Positions 24,409-35,654 of a stretch of DNA of 64,000 nucleotides are shown here, in pieces. Each line of letters opens with the position of its first letter. The first letter of the stretch is position 1. The notes below the pieces were generated by a model, which worked only from the letters and a program-made list of their open reading frames with translations, was not told where the DNA came from and did not search any database. This stretch comes from Tubulanus polymorphus (taxonomy: Eukaryota; Nemertea; Palaeonemertea; Tubulaniformes; Tubulanidae), in NCBI RefSeq assembly GCF_964204645.1, contig NC_134035.1:1316001-1380000 (forward strand). Reading direction: 5' to 3'. Position numbers and translations under genes: made by a program.

Positions 24409-27174
24409 CTAATTCGAAGACATCGTCGACTTGATCCAGTTAACGTAGTGCGAAACGCGTGTGAAGGCGCCCGGTCGCGAACCAGGGTCGTTAGCTATAG
24501 TGAACGACGCAATACCGACCTGTACCCATTGACTACCGCGCAGACACGCTAGGGGTCCACCGCTGTCACCCTGAAATCCATTTCAAGCGAAGATATATTC
24601 TTCCGAGTTGCGAAAATCAATAGAATCTACAATTTATATCGGTTGACAGTCCAGGTGCAGACTTCGATAGAAGCACGAAGACATTTTTTAAGATTTTTGA
24701 ACGTCCCCAGGACGATTCCGTACTGGTAGAAACTGATTGATAATCTAGTAAAGATCTAGAGGTGAGATGTGAAAAGCCGCGACAACGAACACAAGAAGGT
24801 TGAAAGGAATAAGTTTAACAAGAAAATAGTAGAAGAAAAAGAAAGGGAAGCTACGAGGAACAAACAATCGATTGAGGTCGCATACAAACCGGACATACTC
24901 CCACATTCATGTTGTATTGACCGGCGCATAGTCGTTTATCAGTATCCACGTGCCACATTCTGTAACACGCGCTATCGGATAGGATCGGCAGACGAACCTC
25001 CATCGCCTTGGAAGTCACGGATTTACCTACACATATATAACATAAATCGAGCGTCGTTATGTTTCACCAGAAATTAAGAATCGTCGTGTTAATAGTTCTC
25101 GTAGCCCTGTTAGTGCCATCTCATACCAAGGGTGGGCACGTCAGCTGAACGCGTAAATGATGCCCGAAATGCTTTTTATTTTCTCTCTCAATCCCACCTT
25201 CTAATTTACCTACAGATCCACCCGAGGTTAACATTCTTTAATGGTCAAATAAAACCCCGAAAATGGCGTTTTAATAGTGGCGTCACGGTTCTCAGTGGTT
25301 ACTATCTATTTGCTATAGTGAGACGAACGGTTCCAGACATACCAAACCATGACAACGCGTGTTTAAAGTTCGCGTGCAAACTTAGTTAGTTACCTAATCG
25401 TTGGTGGTAAGCTTTTTATAATCGGATGGGCTTATACCAACGTGGTTTGTGAAAATATCCGATCGTGAAAAGAAAAGAAAAAACACAGACAGGTTACTGA
25501 CTAGTGCAAACTATCCCTACATTTTCCCAACGTCGAATTCAACGTGTAAATATGATGGGTGGAATACTCACCGGCCGCTGTGCAGCCCCATCCAGTCATC
25601 AAACAGGACTGTCCTGGCGCTGGAAATGATGGTGACGAGTCTGGTAATGTGATACGAGCAATATTGGCGAATTCTGGTCCGACTGGCACCGATCTCTTTA
25701 ACTTCATCAGAGCTATGTCGTTCTCCCAACTTCCTGCAATGAAGAAAACGCTATTGGACACGCCATACATTTCAAAATGGCGAATTTCGCGAGCGCTCTT
25801 TTGCGGACATACTTCTTCTATTGTACTGAGGATGTATGATAATCTTTTCGACGTCCATGTCCCAGTTGACCCACTTGTCCTTCTTGAAAACTTTACCGAG
25901 CCAACCTTTGATTGTACCGATAACGCCAGCCTAAATACAAAAGATTAAACCATCCGTCACATTCGGGTTGTATTGACAAACTGCAGTTCATTTTAATATT
26001 CAATCATCTTTATTTCTTTTATTTCATTCATTCCTTACGCTTAGCTTCGTGGAGGCCAGCCTCACTGTCCAGCCTTTAGGATTCTTTATATCGTATTTAT
26101 CGCTGAAAAAAAAAAATAAAACAATTTCGTCCGAAAGATTTGAGAGCGGAGCCGATATTCTTTACACCGAGTGCAGATGGAGTTTATAGTTACTTACTTG
26201 TCGAAACAATGAGCCGCGGTTAAAACCCATCGGTCAATGATGACCGACGCGCCGCAAGTCCAGATTCTCTGCACCAGAGGAATTCCGATCACTGACGTGG
26301 TCGTAAATTTACCCCGTATTGACACGAGCCACGGATAAATTCCCTCGCTAGCGATTTCATTGCCGCCGATAATTCGCCAGTCGCCATCATCAACCGCACT
26401 AGCGACGGCTTTGAAAATACGAGGAAAAAATCAGATGCGTCATAGAAGCCGAGATAAATCGGCCATTTAAAAACCGACAAGCGTGAATTCAAAATACACA
26501 GGTGTCGGTTTATGAACCTTTAGAAAATAACTGGATTATTCATCAGGGTCAAAGGTAACCACTGGACCCAGTTCAAACAGTTCTGGGTTGGGATTTCGAA
26601 TCTTAAGTCAAGTAGGTCACCACTAGCTCCTGTCGCAGTTTACCAGTGTCCTTTCGAAAATGCAATGGCGCAGTAATTTTACAGGGCACTTTTTCAACCC
26701 GTAACTAAGGCAGTGCAGTCTCTGCGGCAGTTTCGAATGAATGATCTAACTCTCAGGACCCAGTTCGACAGTACTGAGTTAAGATTTGACCCTGAGTTAA
26801 CTCATTGAAAATGAACTAACTTAAACTCAGAGTCTCTAACTCACAACTGTGGAACTGGGTCCTGAGAGTTAGGTCTAACGCAGAATTCTAGCTCTAAGGG
26901 GCCGGTTCTATAGTCATGGCTTAGACTTAAGACCAGTCTAAGACCATCTTAATTCTACAGCTAATCTAACAGTGTAAGACCAGTCTTAAGATTTAAGACC
27001 ACTTTTTGACTCAAGTCTTGACTATGGAACAGGCCCTGGACTCTGGTTGTCTGTAAAATGGCCCATACACAGTTTAATGGCGAAGACTCATATTGCCTCC
27101 TTATTAAAGCACAGATACTTACGAGCGGCAAGAATGCAGCAAAATGCAAATAAACCCGTAAAAATGACGCACAT
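24409..27174 (-). CDS. Serine protease array unit D, catalytic residues intact
   Basis: Seven exons: 27174-27123, 26408-26198, 26102-26039, 25930-25813, 25733-25572, 25026-24890, 24570-24409; phases agree throughout; 301 aa. Signal peptide [17 protein letters not shown]; activation at R29|IIGGNEIAS; His84 in TAAHC; Asp154 in NDIALMKL; GWGC; Ser251 in GDSGGPLAC. Position 189 appears to be Gly, so trypsin-like Arg/Lys cleavage is not expected. Cys191 has no visible Cys220 partner; an extra Cys right after GWG could pair with it instead. It lies at the upstream end of the array and is the best candidate for the active member. It is likely secreted; the substrate is unknown. Confidence 0.85.
26744..27039. 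mobile_element. MITE-B and MITE-C, adjacent copies
   Basis: MITE-B (about 26744-26874) has ends CAGGACCCAGTTC and GAACTGGGTCCTG, extended by flanking inverted CTAACTCT/AGAGTTAG. MITE-C (26898-27039) starts GGGGCCGGTTCTATAGTCAT and contains several GACTTAAGACCAGTCTAAGA-type blocks. The same two families lie side by side, in the other order, at 62056-62309. Both are here in intron 1 of protease unit D. Confidence 0.8.
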
Positions 27175-27999
27175 CGCTTACTACACACTGAAAAATGAGA
27201 AACGATCGAGATATCGGGTGATATTTATCAGTTCGAATGAATAAATCATAATACATGATGATAATTCTTTGATAGCGTGTGGGGACAATGTTCTATGCGT
27301 GTATTTTTTTCATCTGCAAATGACGGCGGATTCGTGATGATACATTTCCCACAATCTAATCATATACAGATGTAAGAATTAACGCTAGAAATATTTAGGA
27401 ATATTTCTGGGAAAATCTGGGAGTATATCATTGTTTTTTTTTTCTAAATGAAAGAGCATGAGGCTTAAAGGGTTTGAAAGTAAATTAACAAACTCTGAAA
27501 CCATGAAAATGATTTGTTAATGCCGGTATGAATAATGGTGGCTGGGTTTTTTCTGGACCTAAAAGTTGTTTTCAGTGGGCGCTGATGAAGGCAACTTAAT
27601 GGTCTCAACTAATAGTTCGGCCTGAAAAAGACAAGTTGTTTTTACGAAAGATTTGCTCTCGAAGTATCTCATACTAGAGGTCGGTCCCGCTAGTGGCCTC
27701 TGACACGAATGTTTATTCAGAGAAACGCTTTTTCGTTATCTCTCGACCACCACTTTCTAATTCACCTATAGATCCACCCGCGATGTTTTATATTTCTATA
27801 TACGCAACATCAGTTACTAACAACTTTATATCGAACAAATCTTGTAATTTGACTCTAGATCGATGATGTAACGCGGTAAATAACGTAACGCTTACAAGGA
27901 TGCGAGTTATTATTTACCAATCCATTAGCGGCCTGTGAATGCGTGCGTGCTGCGGTGGACTGCCTAACAGTCCCCGATCCGCGTGTTCCGTCGAAAGAA
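27175..27999. other. Intergenic, upstream of the lectin gene
   Basis: The segment from about 27660 to 27905 repeats the flank seen at 18340 and 23570, marking the right end of the duplicated DNA. The lectin promoter should lie at the right side. No other gene is seen. Confidence 0.6.
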
Positions 28000-30900
28000 A
28001 TGTTTCAATCAAATTCCCTACATCGTTTTATCCATAACCTGATCATCATATCCACTTTCGTCCATTTATCCGAGCAGCATCCGCAGTTTATTCTCACCGG
28101 AATCGAACCTCAGATGTATTTGAAGGAAATGTCTCGATCTTCGACTAGTTACGAGCTACAGTGCGCCGCTGAGTGCAGCCATAAATTCGACTGCCGTGGA
28201 TTCTATCACGATGGATCTACGTGTATTTTATATCAATCTTCGTCCAATTCTTATTCAGGATCTCACAGTATCTGGACAAGTAAGTCATACATGTTTATAC
28301 GCAAGGTGTCTCAGAAAGTGTGTCACCGTAGTTTTTCAAAAATTAACTATTCATTAAAACCTAATTGAAATTCTTCGGAGGGTAAGGTTGGTAGACCTGG
28401 ATCGGTCTGCTCGAGGATGAAATGTTAATGACTGAACACTACACAGCGGTCACCTTACGAACTGTAAACGAAGAGTGCTTTATTTCAGAAAATTAAACCA
28501 GAAATTCTTGTCATTCGATCATTGCAAAGCAAACCTGTCGTTGAACGTATTTACATTAAATCATTACAAAACACTTTGTAAACTTTATTCTATACAGACC
28601 TATGTCAATGTGATAATCATAAGATGTCTATGAAAATTTTCTATTTCCATTCGTCTGTTGAATACTTGTCAATTTCATTCAAAGTTTAATTGTATATCAT
28701 TATAGTTAATCGGATTTATCATTAAAACCACTCGCGCGATAAAACGATGAACTGATTAGATTTCATGCTTTATTACGATATAAATATTGAAAGAACTGAA
28801 ACTGATTAGTCCAGGTAAATTCCTAGCCCACAACACAGAGACGATTCCTTTTTTCATGTTAAACGAAACGAAACTTCTTTATTTATTTATCTCCTTGCCT
28901 CTATTCAGTTACAAGCAACACAGTCGCAACACGTGTTAGATTCAAATCGTTTTTATCACGTAAAACCTGGACTATTGGTGATGTTTTTCATCCTAGAACT
29001 CGCATTCATTCAACGCCTGATTCATTAACGGCTTATAAACCAGTGCGAAACAAACTACAAATCTTTCTTCTTATTCATCTTAATCCTGAAATCACTTTAT
29101 TCAGATTAAGAGCGTAGAAACGTATTGAAAACCGTTCAATTTCCAAAGTTAAGTTCTCGTTGCCAGACAAAGAGGAGTTCTAGATGAGTAGTATGGACCT
29201 AGGGGGGAGGTGTTAAACAATGGGTTTCAGGTACTTCACTAATTCTATAGGAAATCGCGAGCTTTCGTTGCTTAGTGAACGAAAGCTTCATTAGGTAAAT
29301 AGGTATCGTTTTTCATGTACCCGATGAAGCTACAATGCACTAACAGTACAGATTGAAAGCTCTTGATCAAATCAGGAGACCCAAAGTACCTGCTTTCTCG
29401 TTTAAGAGTTTAAAATCTTAATTGTTGCGGTTCCGATCAACCTCGGCAAAAAGTGGAAAACACTTCAAATCCGTTACAGAGCGCGAATGTATTGATTTGT
29501 TTCGTTTACTTCCGTTGCGATTCGAAGCACTCTCTGTTTACGACCGATTCTATGTGCTTCCTTGGTTACAACTATCACAGGCAATGAAACCATTAGACCT
29601 ACAACCACGACGGCGGTTATTGGGACACGTTTCAGGTTTTAAAAAAATATCGTCATCAACGTAGACGATAATATTATGATAAATGATGCCTCGAAACTGA
29701 ATATATTTGTCAGTCTCCCGTATCCATAGAAATACAAATCAGTAGTTAAATAAATAGTTAAATAAAATCCTTATTATTCTTTGAGCCCCTGGCGTGTGTA
29801 CGCATTTTTCTTTGTAACTTATCTTGTATGTAATCAATGAATTCGTCAAATATACCATTTAAAAGCATCGATTTTGATTTGCAGGGACCACTTCTTTATA
29901 GGTCCTTGCAACAAAAGTGCATCCCGCAATCGCTGCCAAAATTGCCTTATATAGCAAGCATTATGGCCCATGGGCAATATTGCTCGAATATAAAAGGTAG
30001 AAATCTTTTCTCTGATTTTTTCCAGGTCTATCGGTGGTGATTTGCGAAAATGATTTACGGCGTGGACTGACGACGTTGACTTGTTCAGGAAACCGAACGT
30101 TGAAAATAGGAAACTATTTCTACGGTCGAATGAATGACGAGACGTGTCCCAGTGAGTTGATACGAACGACTAGTTGCTCTGCTCAACCGAGGCAGCTTAT
30201 TAACACTCTGAACGAGTAAGTCACGTATGAGAATGTATATAGTTTTTCTCTTCAGCATCCTCGCTTGCCAGGGTTTGATTGTCGCCTGCTGAAGCTCACG
30301 CCAACAAAAACCCTGGCCGCAAACCCTACACTGGTCTACTGTGTCGCCTAAGATTGCTTGGGTGGACTAAATATCTAGCCAATCAGATGCGTTTTTAATC
30401 TTAAAATAGGGATTCTCCTTGTTATTCATTTGGTTGGTAAATTTCGTTTGATTTTTTTTTTAATGAGCGTCCCCTATAGACCCACCACACCCTGCCGGGA
30501 GTGAAACAGGGGGTTTGATTTTGAAATCGGAAATCGAAATGTAGATATGATAGTTGTGTGATCGGCGGTCGAGTTTACAGAATTTTTTGTTTAAATCGAA
30601 GCACATAATTGGCATGAAGTTTGCTCTATAAATATGCTACTACGCATCAGATTGGTAAGGTGCATTTCAGGGGTGATGGATCTACCACCTCAGTCATGCG
30701 CGGTATTTTGCCATCGTTGGGAAATAAAAATACCGACACATTTTAGAACATTGAAAAATTCTGAAAATTTATGGAGAACTCCGAATTTTAAACAAATTGC
30801 TTTATCAACTTATCAATCAACTATAGATCTCTTTACCTCATCTTTTAACTTTCATTCCTCGAAAATGGTTTTCAGTTTAAGACGAATGATAATGTAGAAA

Positions 30901-31272
30901 AAAAAATTATATAGATTTCTCAAATGTTTAAAACATTTCATTTTTTCTTTTATTGCGGGTACTTTATACCAGCCTCCGAGTAACATCAGCTTAAACGAGT
31001 TACAAATTTACTACTCAACAATGGAATGCTGGTTAGAGCGGTAGAGGATACTGAAGTGCGACTACTACTAGCGCACCTGGTGGATCGTCGAGTGCCACAG
31101 TAGCATTGTCGCCGGGACTTGATTCGAAATGCAAATACGCTTTTCCAAATTTTGTGTTTTCAGATGTCAGGGTAAAAGATCGTGTAAGCCAAGCATTCCC
31201 GGCTTGGCCGACCCGTGCCAGAACACTTACAAATACGTCGAGTTACAATACGACTGCGTTATCAACAACTGA
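28000..31272 (+). CDS. Secreted PAN-like plus SUEL/rhamnose-binding lectin
   Basis: Three exons: 28000-28279, 30026-30215, 31164-31272, with phases 1 and 2; 192 aa. The first in-frame ATG is 28000; a longer upstream frame begins only at GTG. The N terminus has a hydrophobic stretch (LIIISTFVHL), plausibly a signal peptide. A PAN/apple-like segment follows (YELQCAAECSHKFDCRGFY, then a Cys in STCILY). Exons 2 and 3 form one galactose-binding-lectin (SUEL) domain: ICEND, LTCSGN, YFYGRMNDETCPSE, TTSCSA, then ECQGKRSCKPSI, DPCQNTYKYVELQY and a final Cys. Such lectins bind rhamnose or galactose and act in recognition of microbes or gametes; that role is inferred. Confidence 0.8.
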
Positions 31273-31353
31273 AGATAATCAAACCACGTGATCTATTTCA
31301 TCCAGAATGTACATATTGAGTAAAGACGTTTTTAGAGCTGAAATTGGTCCACT

Positions 31354-31490
31354 GTCTGACCATCCTCCCACGGCAGGGATTCGAACCTGATGGCATCGCT
31401 ACACTCTGCCACGGCACACACCGTGGCAATCTAGATGCCATCAGGTTCGGATCCCTGCCGTGGAGGATGCTGTGTGACACACAGTCAGAC
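31354..31490. repeat. Foldback built from tRNA T-arm-like sequence
   Basis: Two inverted arms (about 31354-31395 and 31436-31490) each contain a tRNA B-box/T-loop-like core (GGTTCGAATCCC or GGTTCGGATCCC) within CGGCAGGGATTCGAACCTGA and its complement. The outer ends GTCTGAC/GTCAGAC also match. It looks like two head-to-head pieces of a tRNA-derived SINE. The same CAGGGATTCGAACCTGATG core is at about 45987-46010 in a GNPTAB intron. No cloverleaf forms, so it is not a tRNA gene. Confidence 0.7.
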
Positions 31491-34400
31491 CCGGTTAAGT
31501 CGTCGTTGTTAGGCTGATCATTTTGTCAGCGACTTTTCCAAATGATGACTTTAACTACTTAGAGAACTGAATATGTATCAAATGAAAATTGGGACGCAGA
31601 TACGATTTCACTATTGTGGCGACTGATGACGCCGAGGCATCTACAATCTAAAGCAATCTAGAACTGCCACCTGCGTCGACAAATTCCGTGTTTTTAGATA
31701 TCAAAATGTAGATATAATTGTCGTTGAAATAATATATTATAATGTTTTTTGCATCTTTAAATCCGTATCGCTAGTTCACCTCGGATAGGTTTTTGACTGG
31801 GGTCATTCATTCTACACTATCGCGACCGGCTCCCGGTGTAGCGTTTGACCCACAAGCTCAGCAGACGACCATAGATCAAAAAACTCCTCAGAAACTACAT
31901 TCATAAGAAAATCGAAACTGCAATTAATCTCTTTTCACAATAGTTTATTTAGAATTTATCAATCATTCGTAAAAATAATTTGCCACAGGTTCCCGTAATT
32001 AGAACAAAAAATATTCCGTTATTTCAAGCGTAACAAAACGCATTAATATGCGAAACATTCACACAAAAAATCGATTTGCCTTTAACTTTTTCATTCAGCA
32101 AATCAAATGAAACCTTTAAGAACTCAGTTCATATTTCATTCTATGTTTTACATTGCCTATAACTTGTCCATTAGAGGTGTTACAATCGATTAGGGTAACT
32201 GAGTTCTATATACTCAATTAATTGACCGTTAAACAAGATAGCACCACTAGCGACACTGTTAAAGTGACTCTGGTTTATGACACAGCACCTATTAATGACT
32301 CAAATCTAATATTCCGGTACAGCATGGACGCTTTCTTACCCTAGTTTGGTGTTTAGTTATCAGAGATCCTTAGTTTAGTGAACACTGTATCTATAAATGG
32401 GCGTCACTTGTTCAAGTATAATCTAGAGCCGGCTTCAGCGACTGGGACGGTGCAATTGATATTTCATCACAGCGGACCCACAATCAGTAGAAGAGAGCAG
32501 TTCTAATTTTTCTGGCAGAATATCTTTGCCCCATATCTAATCAGATTCCGCTACTAGCAGCAGAGAGCCACCATTTTTGGTCGTGTGATGGAATTCTGTT
32601 TTAATGACGATGGTCATTACCAGAGGAAGACGCAAGCTTACAAAAACTAAAAACGTACGTTAGGAAGCGCTCTATCATCTACCTATTACCAAGAATACCA
32701 GTAGTAATTCTTCCTAATACTAACACGGCATCCGTAATATAACAACTTATATTCAATGTGGAATGTTTGTTCATCAATAATCAGAAAAAAAATCCATCGT
32801 CAAAAATTAAGAGATCTCGTAAATTTCGTCGGTCAAAAATAATTTGAAAATGCGAACATTTTTTTCCAGATAATTCTTTTCAACGCGTATAAACTCAAGT
32901 TTCAATCGAGCACCAATAAAGTAATAACGTACGGCTACGTAGAACATTATTGAGAATCTAAATCACAGCAAACTCATCGCGCTGATTTCATACAGCTAGA
33001 ATCTACGTATAAATCATGTTGACTAGAATTATCACTTCAGTTCTTTATACATAACTTACGGTTGAAAGAAAAATAATTTGTTCGCTTAATCTCTGGATGC
33101 TATTTGAAATCCTTAAAATCGAATACCTTTGTTTCCCAGGCTCAAACATTGTACAGCAGACTGCTTGGACTCAGTTAGAACGGTTTAGCTGTTTTTTTAA
33201 ATGAATTACATGAACGATCAAACGATCAAACTTGTACATCCTCCCTCGTCAGGATTTCGCACTTAACACATCAACTACATGGCCATCATGCTGTTTTAAA
33301 TCTTAAAATATGGATTGTCTCATCGGTAGATTTGGTCAGAGTTTTGATTTTGGTGTGCCTTTTACAAACCCACGGGCATCAAGAGTCTACACGGACAGAT
33401 TGGTTACTTTTTTTTTATATGGTTCGCTTTGCTGAGGAAGCCACTCAACACATCACAAGTATAATTTCAAATTCGAAGTGTGGGATTTCTTCATTTATCT
33501 ACAGTTTACACGGATTATAGTGTTTATTCGACAACTAACATCACAAGTAGTTGGCACTTCAACAAATCAAAATATCAATTACTGTAACATGCATTAGCTG
33601 TCCTAGAGCATAGCAATTCACATAAAATAATTTCTGTTACTTTAGTCCTATGAGACCAATCTCGACAATCCAAGCATGAGTAGTTGTGAAATGTCCATAT
33701 TAACTGAATAAAGTCGTTCATGCGTATGATGGTCGACTATGTACTGTCGAGATAGTGGAAAAACAAACTGTAGTTGGAATCCCTGCTGGTGGAGGATGTA
33801 CTTAACCGGAATCTACTCTATCACAAATTGCTACAAAAAGCCTTGCAGCTCCGCTTTTTACAGGGCTGTAAGTGGTTGACATAACGCACGTTAAAATATC
33901 ATCATCATCCGATATTTTACAAACAGTGATTTAGTATCTAACGTATTTTGCAACACGCCAAAAAATCATCACAAATAGCAAAATATTTCACTCTTTCTCC
34001 GAACGATTTAAAACATTGACACAATGTTCAATATAGGTAGACTCTATTCAAATTGTTTAAAAAAATTATTCCATTCATTCTAAAACACTTCCATTCGTTC
34101 AACAAATCACAAACAGTTAATAGAGAGTAGACTCAACTCCAAAATAGGTAAAGGTGGAACCTCCAAAATCAATGATCCTACATGATCCGACATTGTGTCA
34201 TAAAATTCTAAAAGATTCCATCTACTGGTTCAGCCTGTATCTTGTACACAAGAATAGCTATTCAAAAGAACACAAATGGCCGCCAGTCAGCCATCTTGAA
34301 AGGTGAAAGATCCAAAATCAATGGGGTTCTTCGCTACATGATCTGACAACTTGTCATAAATTTCTGAAAGATTCCATCCACTGGTTCGCAGCCTGTATCT

Positions 34401-35654
34401 TGTACACAAGAAACGCCGGATGGATGGTTAAGTCTCCCTCCCACAGAGTGATGGGGACAATGAACATTCTGTCTACAGGGCCAGCGACGAGGCAATCTAC
34501 TCTTGAGGTAAGCGCAGTCTACTCTATATTATAAATAGTCTATTGTACATCACTAAACATCGCAGCAAAAATAAACTTTGTTTGAATATGACCTCGGCTG
34601 AGAACTGAAACGGCCTTGTGAGCTGTGACACTTCTCTATAAGGTATAGTTCAAAATAACAAAGCGTTATCCCTTCACCTGGTTACAATCAACATCTAGAG
34701 GTAGGTAGGCAGCATTGCCTATTTATATCAGAATTCTTGAAACCAGTTCCACAGATCTGAGTTCCGAAATGTTAACTGTACAGTCAAACATCAATCTTCA
34801 GATCTGTGGAACTGGATTTTGTGAAGTCTATCCATTTATATACAAAATTCTCTCATTGGTCTTAACATGAAATGCGTGAGAAGTTGACGATTACATCTTA
34901 CAAAATAAATAATCGGTTTTGTAATTAAATTATCAATTATTTACAAACATATACATGGAATGTCACCATCACAAATCTAAAACGAATGTTTTGTATTTAG
35001 TCTGCTTTTCATGGATGAAATAACACGCGCAAAATTAAGGATCAAAAACGACTGGAGATTCTCGATATTAGAACTGTGAACCCGATAAGAGTTTAGAATT
35101 CCCTCGTACCAGTAAGAGGTTCAACTTTGAGTTTGAAATCCAATCATCTTCATTCCGAATCGAGACTTTTAACCACTTCAACCGAGTCGAATCATCGTGA
35201 TACAAACTAAATTTTACGAGTTACTTACTGGGGCGGATCGAGACAAGAGCATAAGGAGCATGCACACCTGATGCAATTTACCTTGTGCCCTTTTCAAAAT
35301 ACAATTGCAATATTTTTCAGGGCTATTTTCCACCCACAACGAATAAGACAGCAGTCGACAAGATTAAGCTCACATTTTCTTGAATGTCCCGTAAGTGCAT
35401 AAAAATTGCACGCAAACTTTTCAAACACTTGTTTTGGCTGCGTGGATACTTAACTTCCCCTTTTCAGTATATATGCCTTTTTCGTCTGTTTGTGCTCCTG
35501 TCAAAGTCTGCCCGTGGATCCGTACCCGACTTTTGTTCTTAAGCACTGGGCCACAATACGAACGAACTATAAATCACTGTACGGTGTAAATACTGAGCAT
35601 TTCAACGAATAAATTCTAACAATTGAAAACAATTTACATAATCCCGTCCGATCA
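31491..35654. other. Gene-poor interval between lectin and GNPTAB
   Basis: No coding exon with family support or good splice sites on either strand. It contains an imperfect direct duplication of ~110 bp (about 34150-34254 and 34299-34411, sharing AAAGATTCCATC-ACTGGTTC and CCTGTATCTTGTACACAAGAA). A divergent MITE-B relic is at about 34743-34818. The rest is AT-rich and featureless to my reading. Confidence 0.6.

Noticed and set aside
29422-29664. 80-codon open frame in the lectin intron
   Set aside because: No recognisable family, no signal peptide, no matching splice sites; likely chance.
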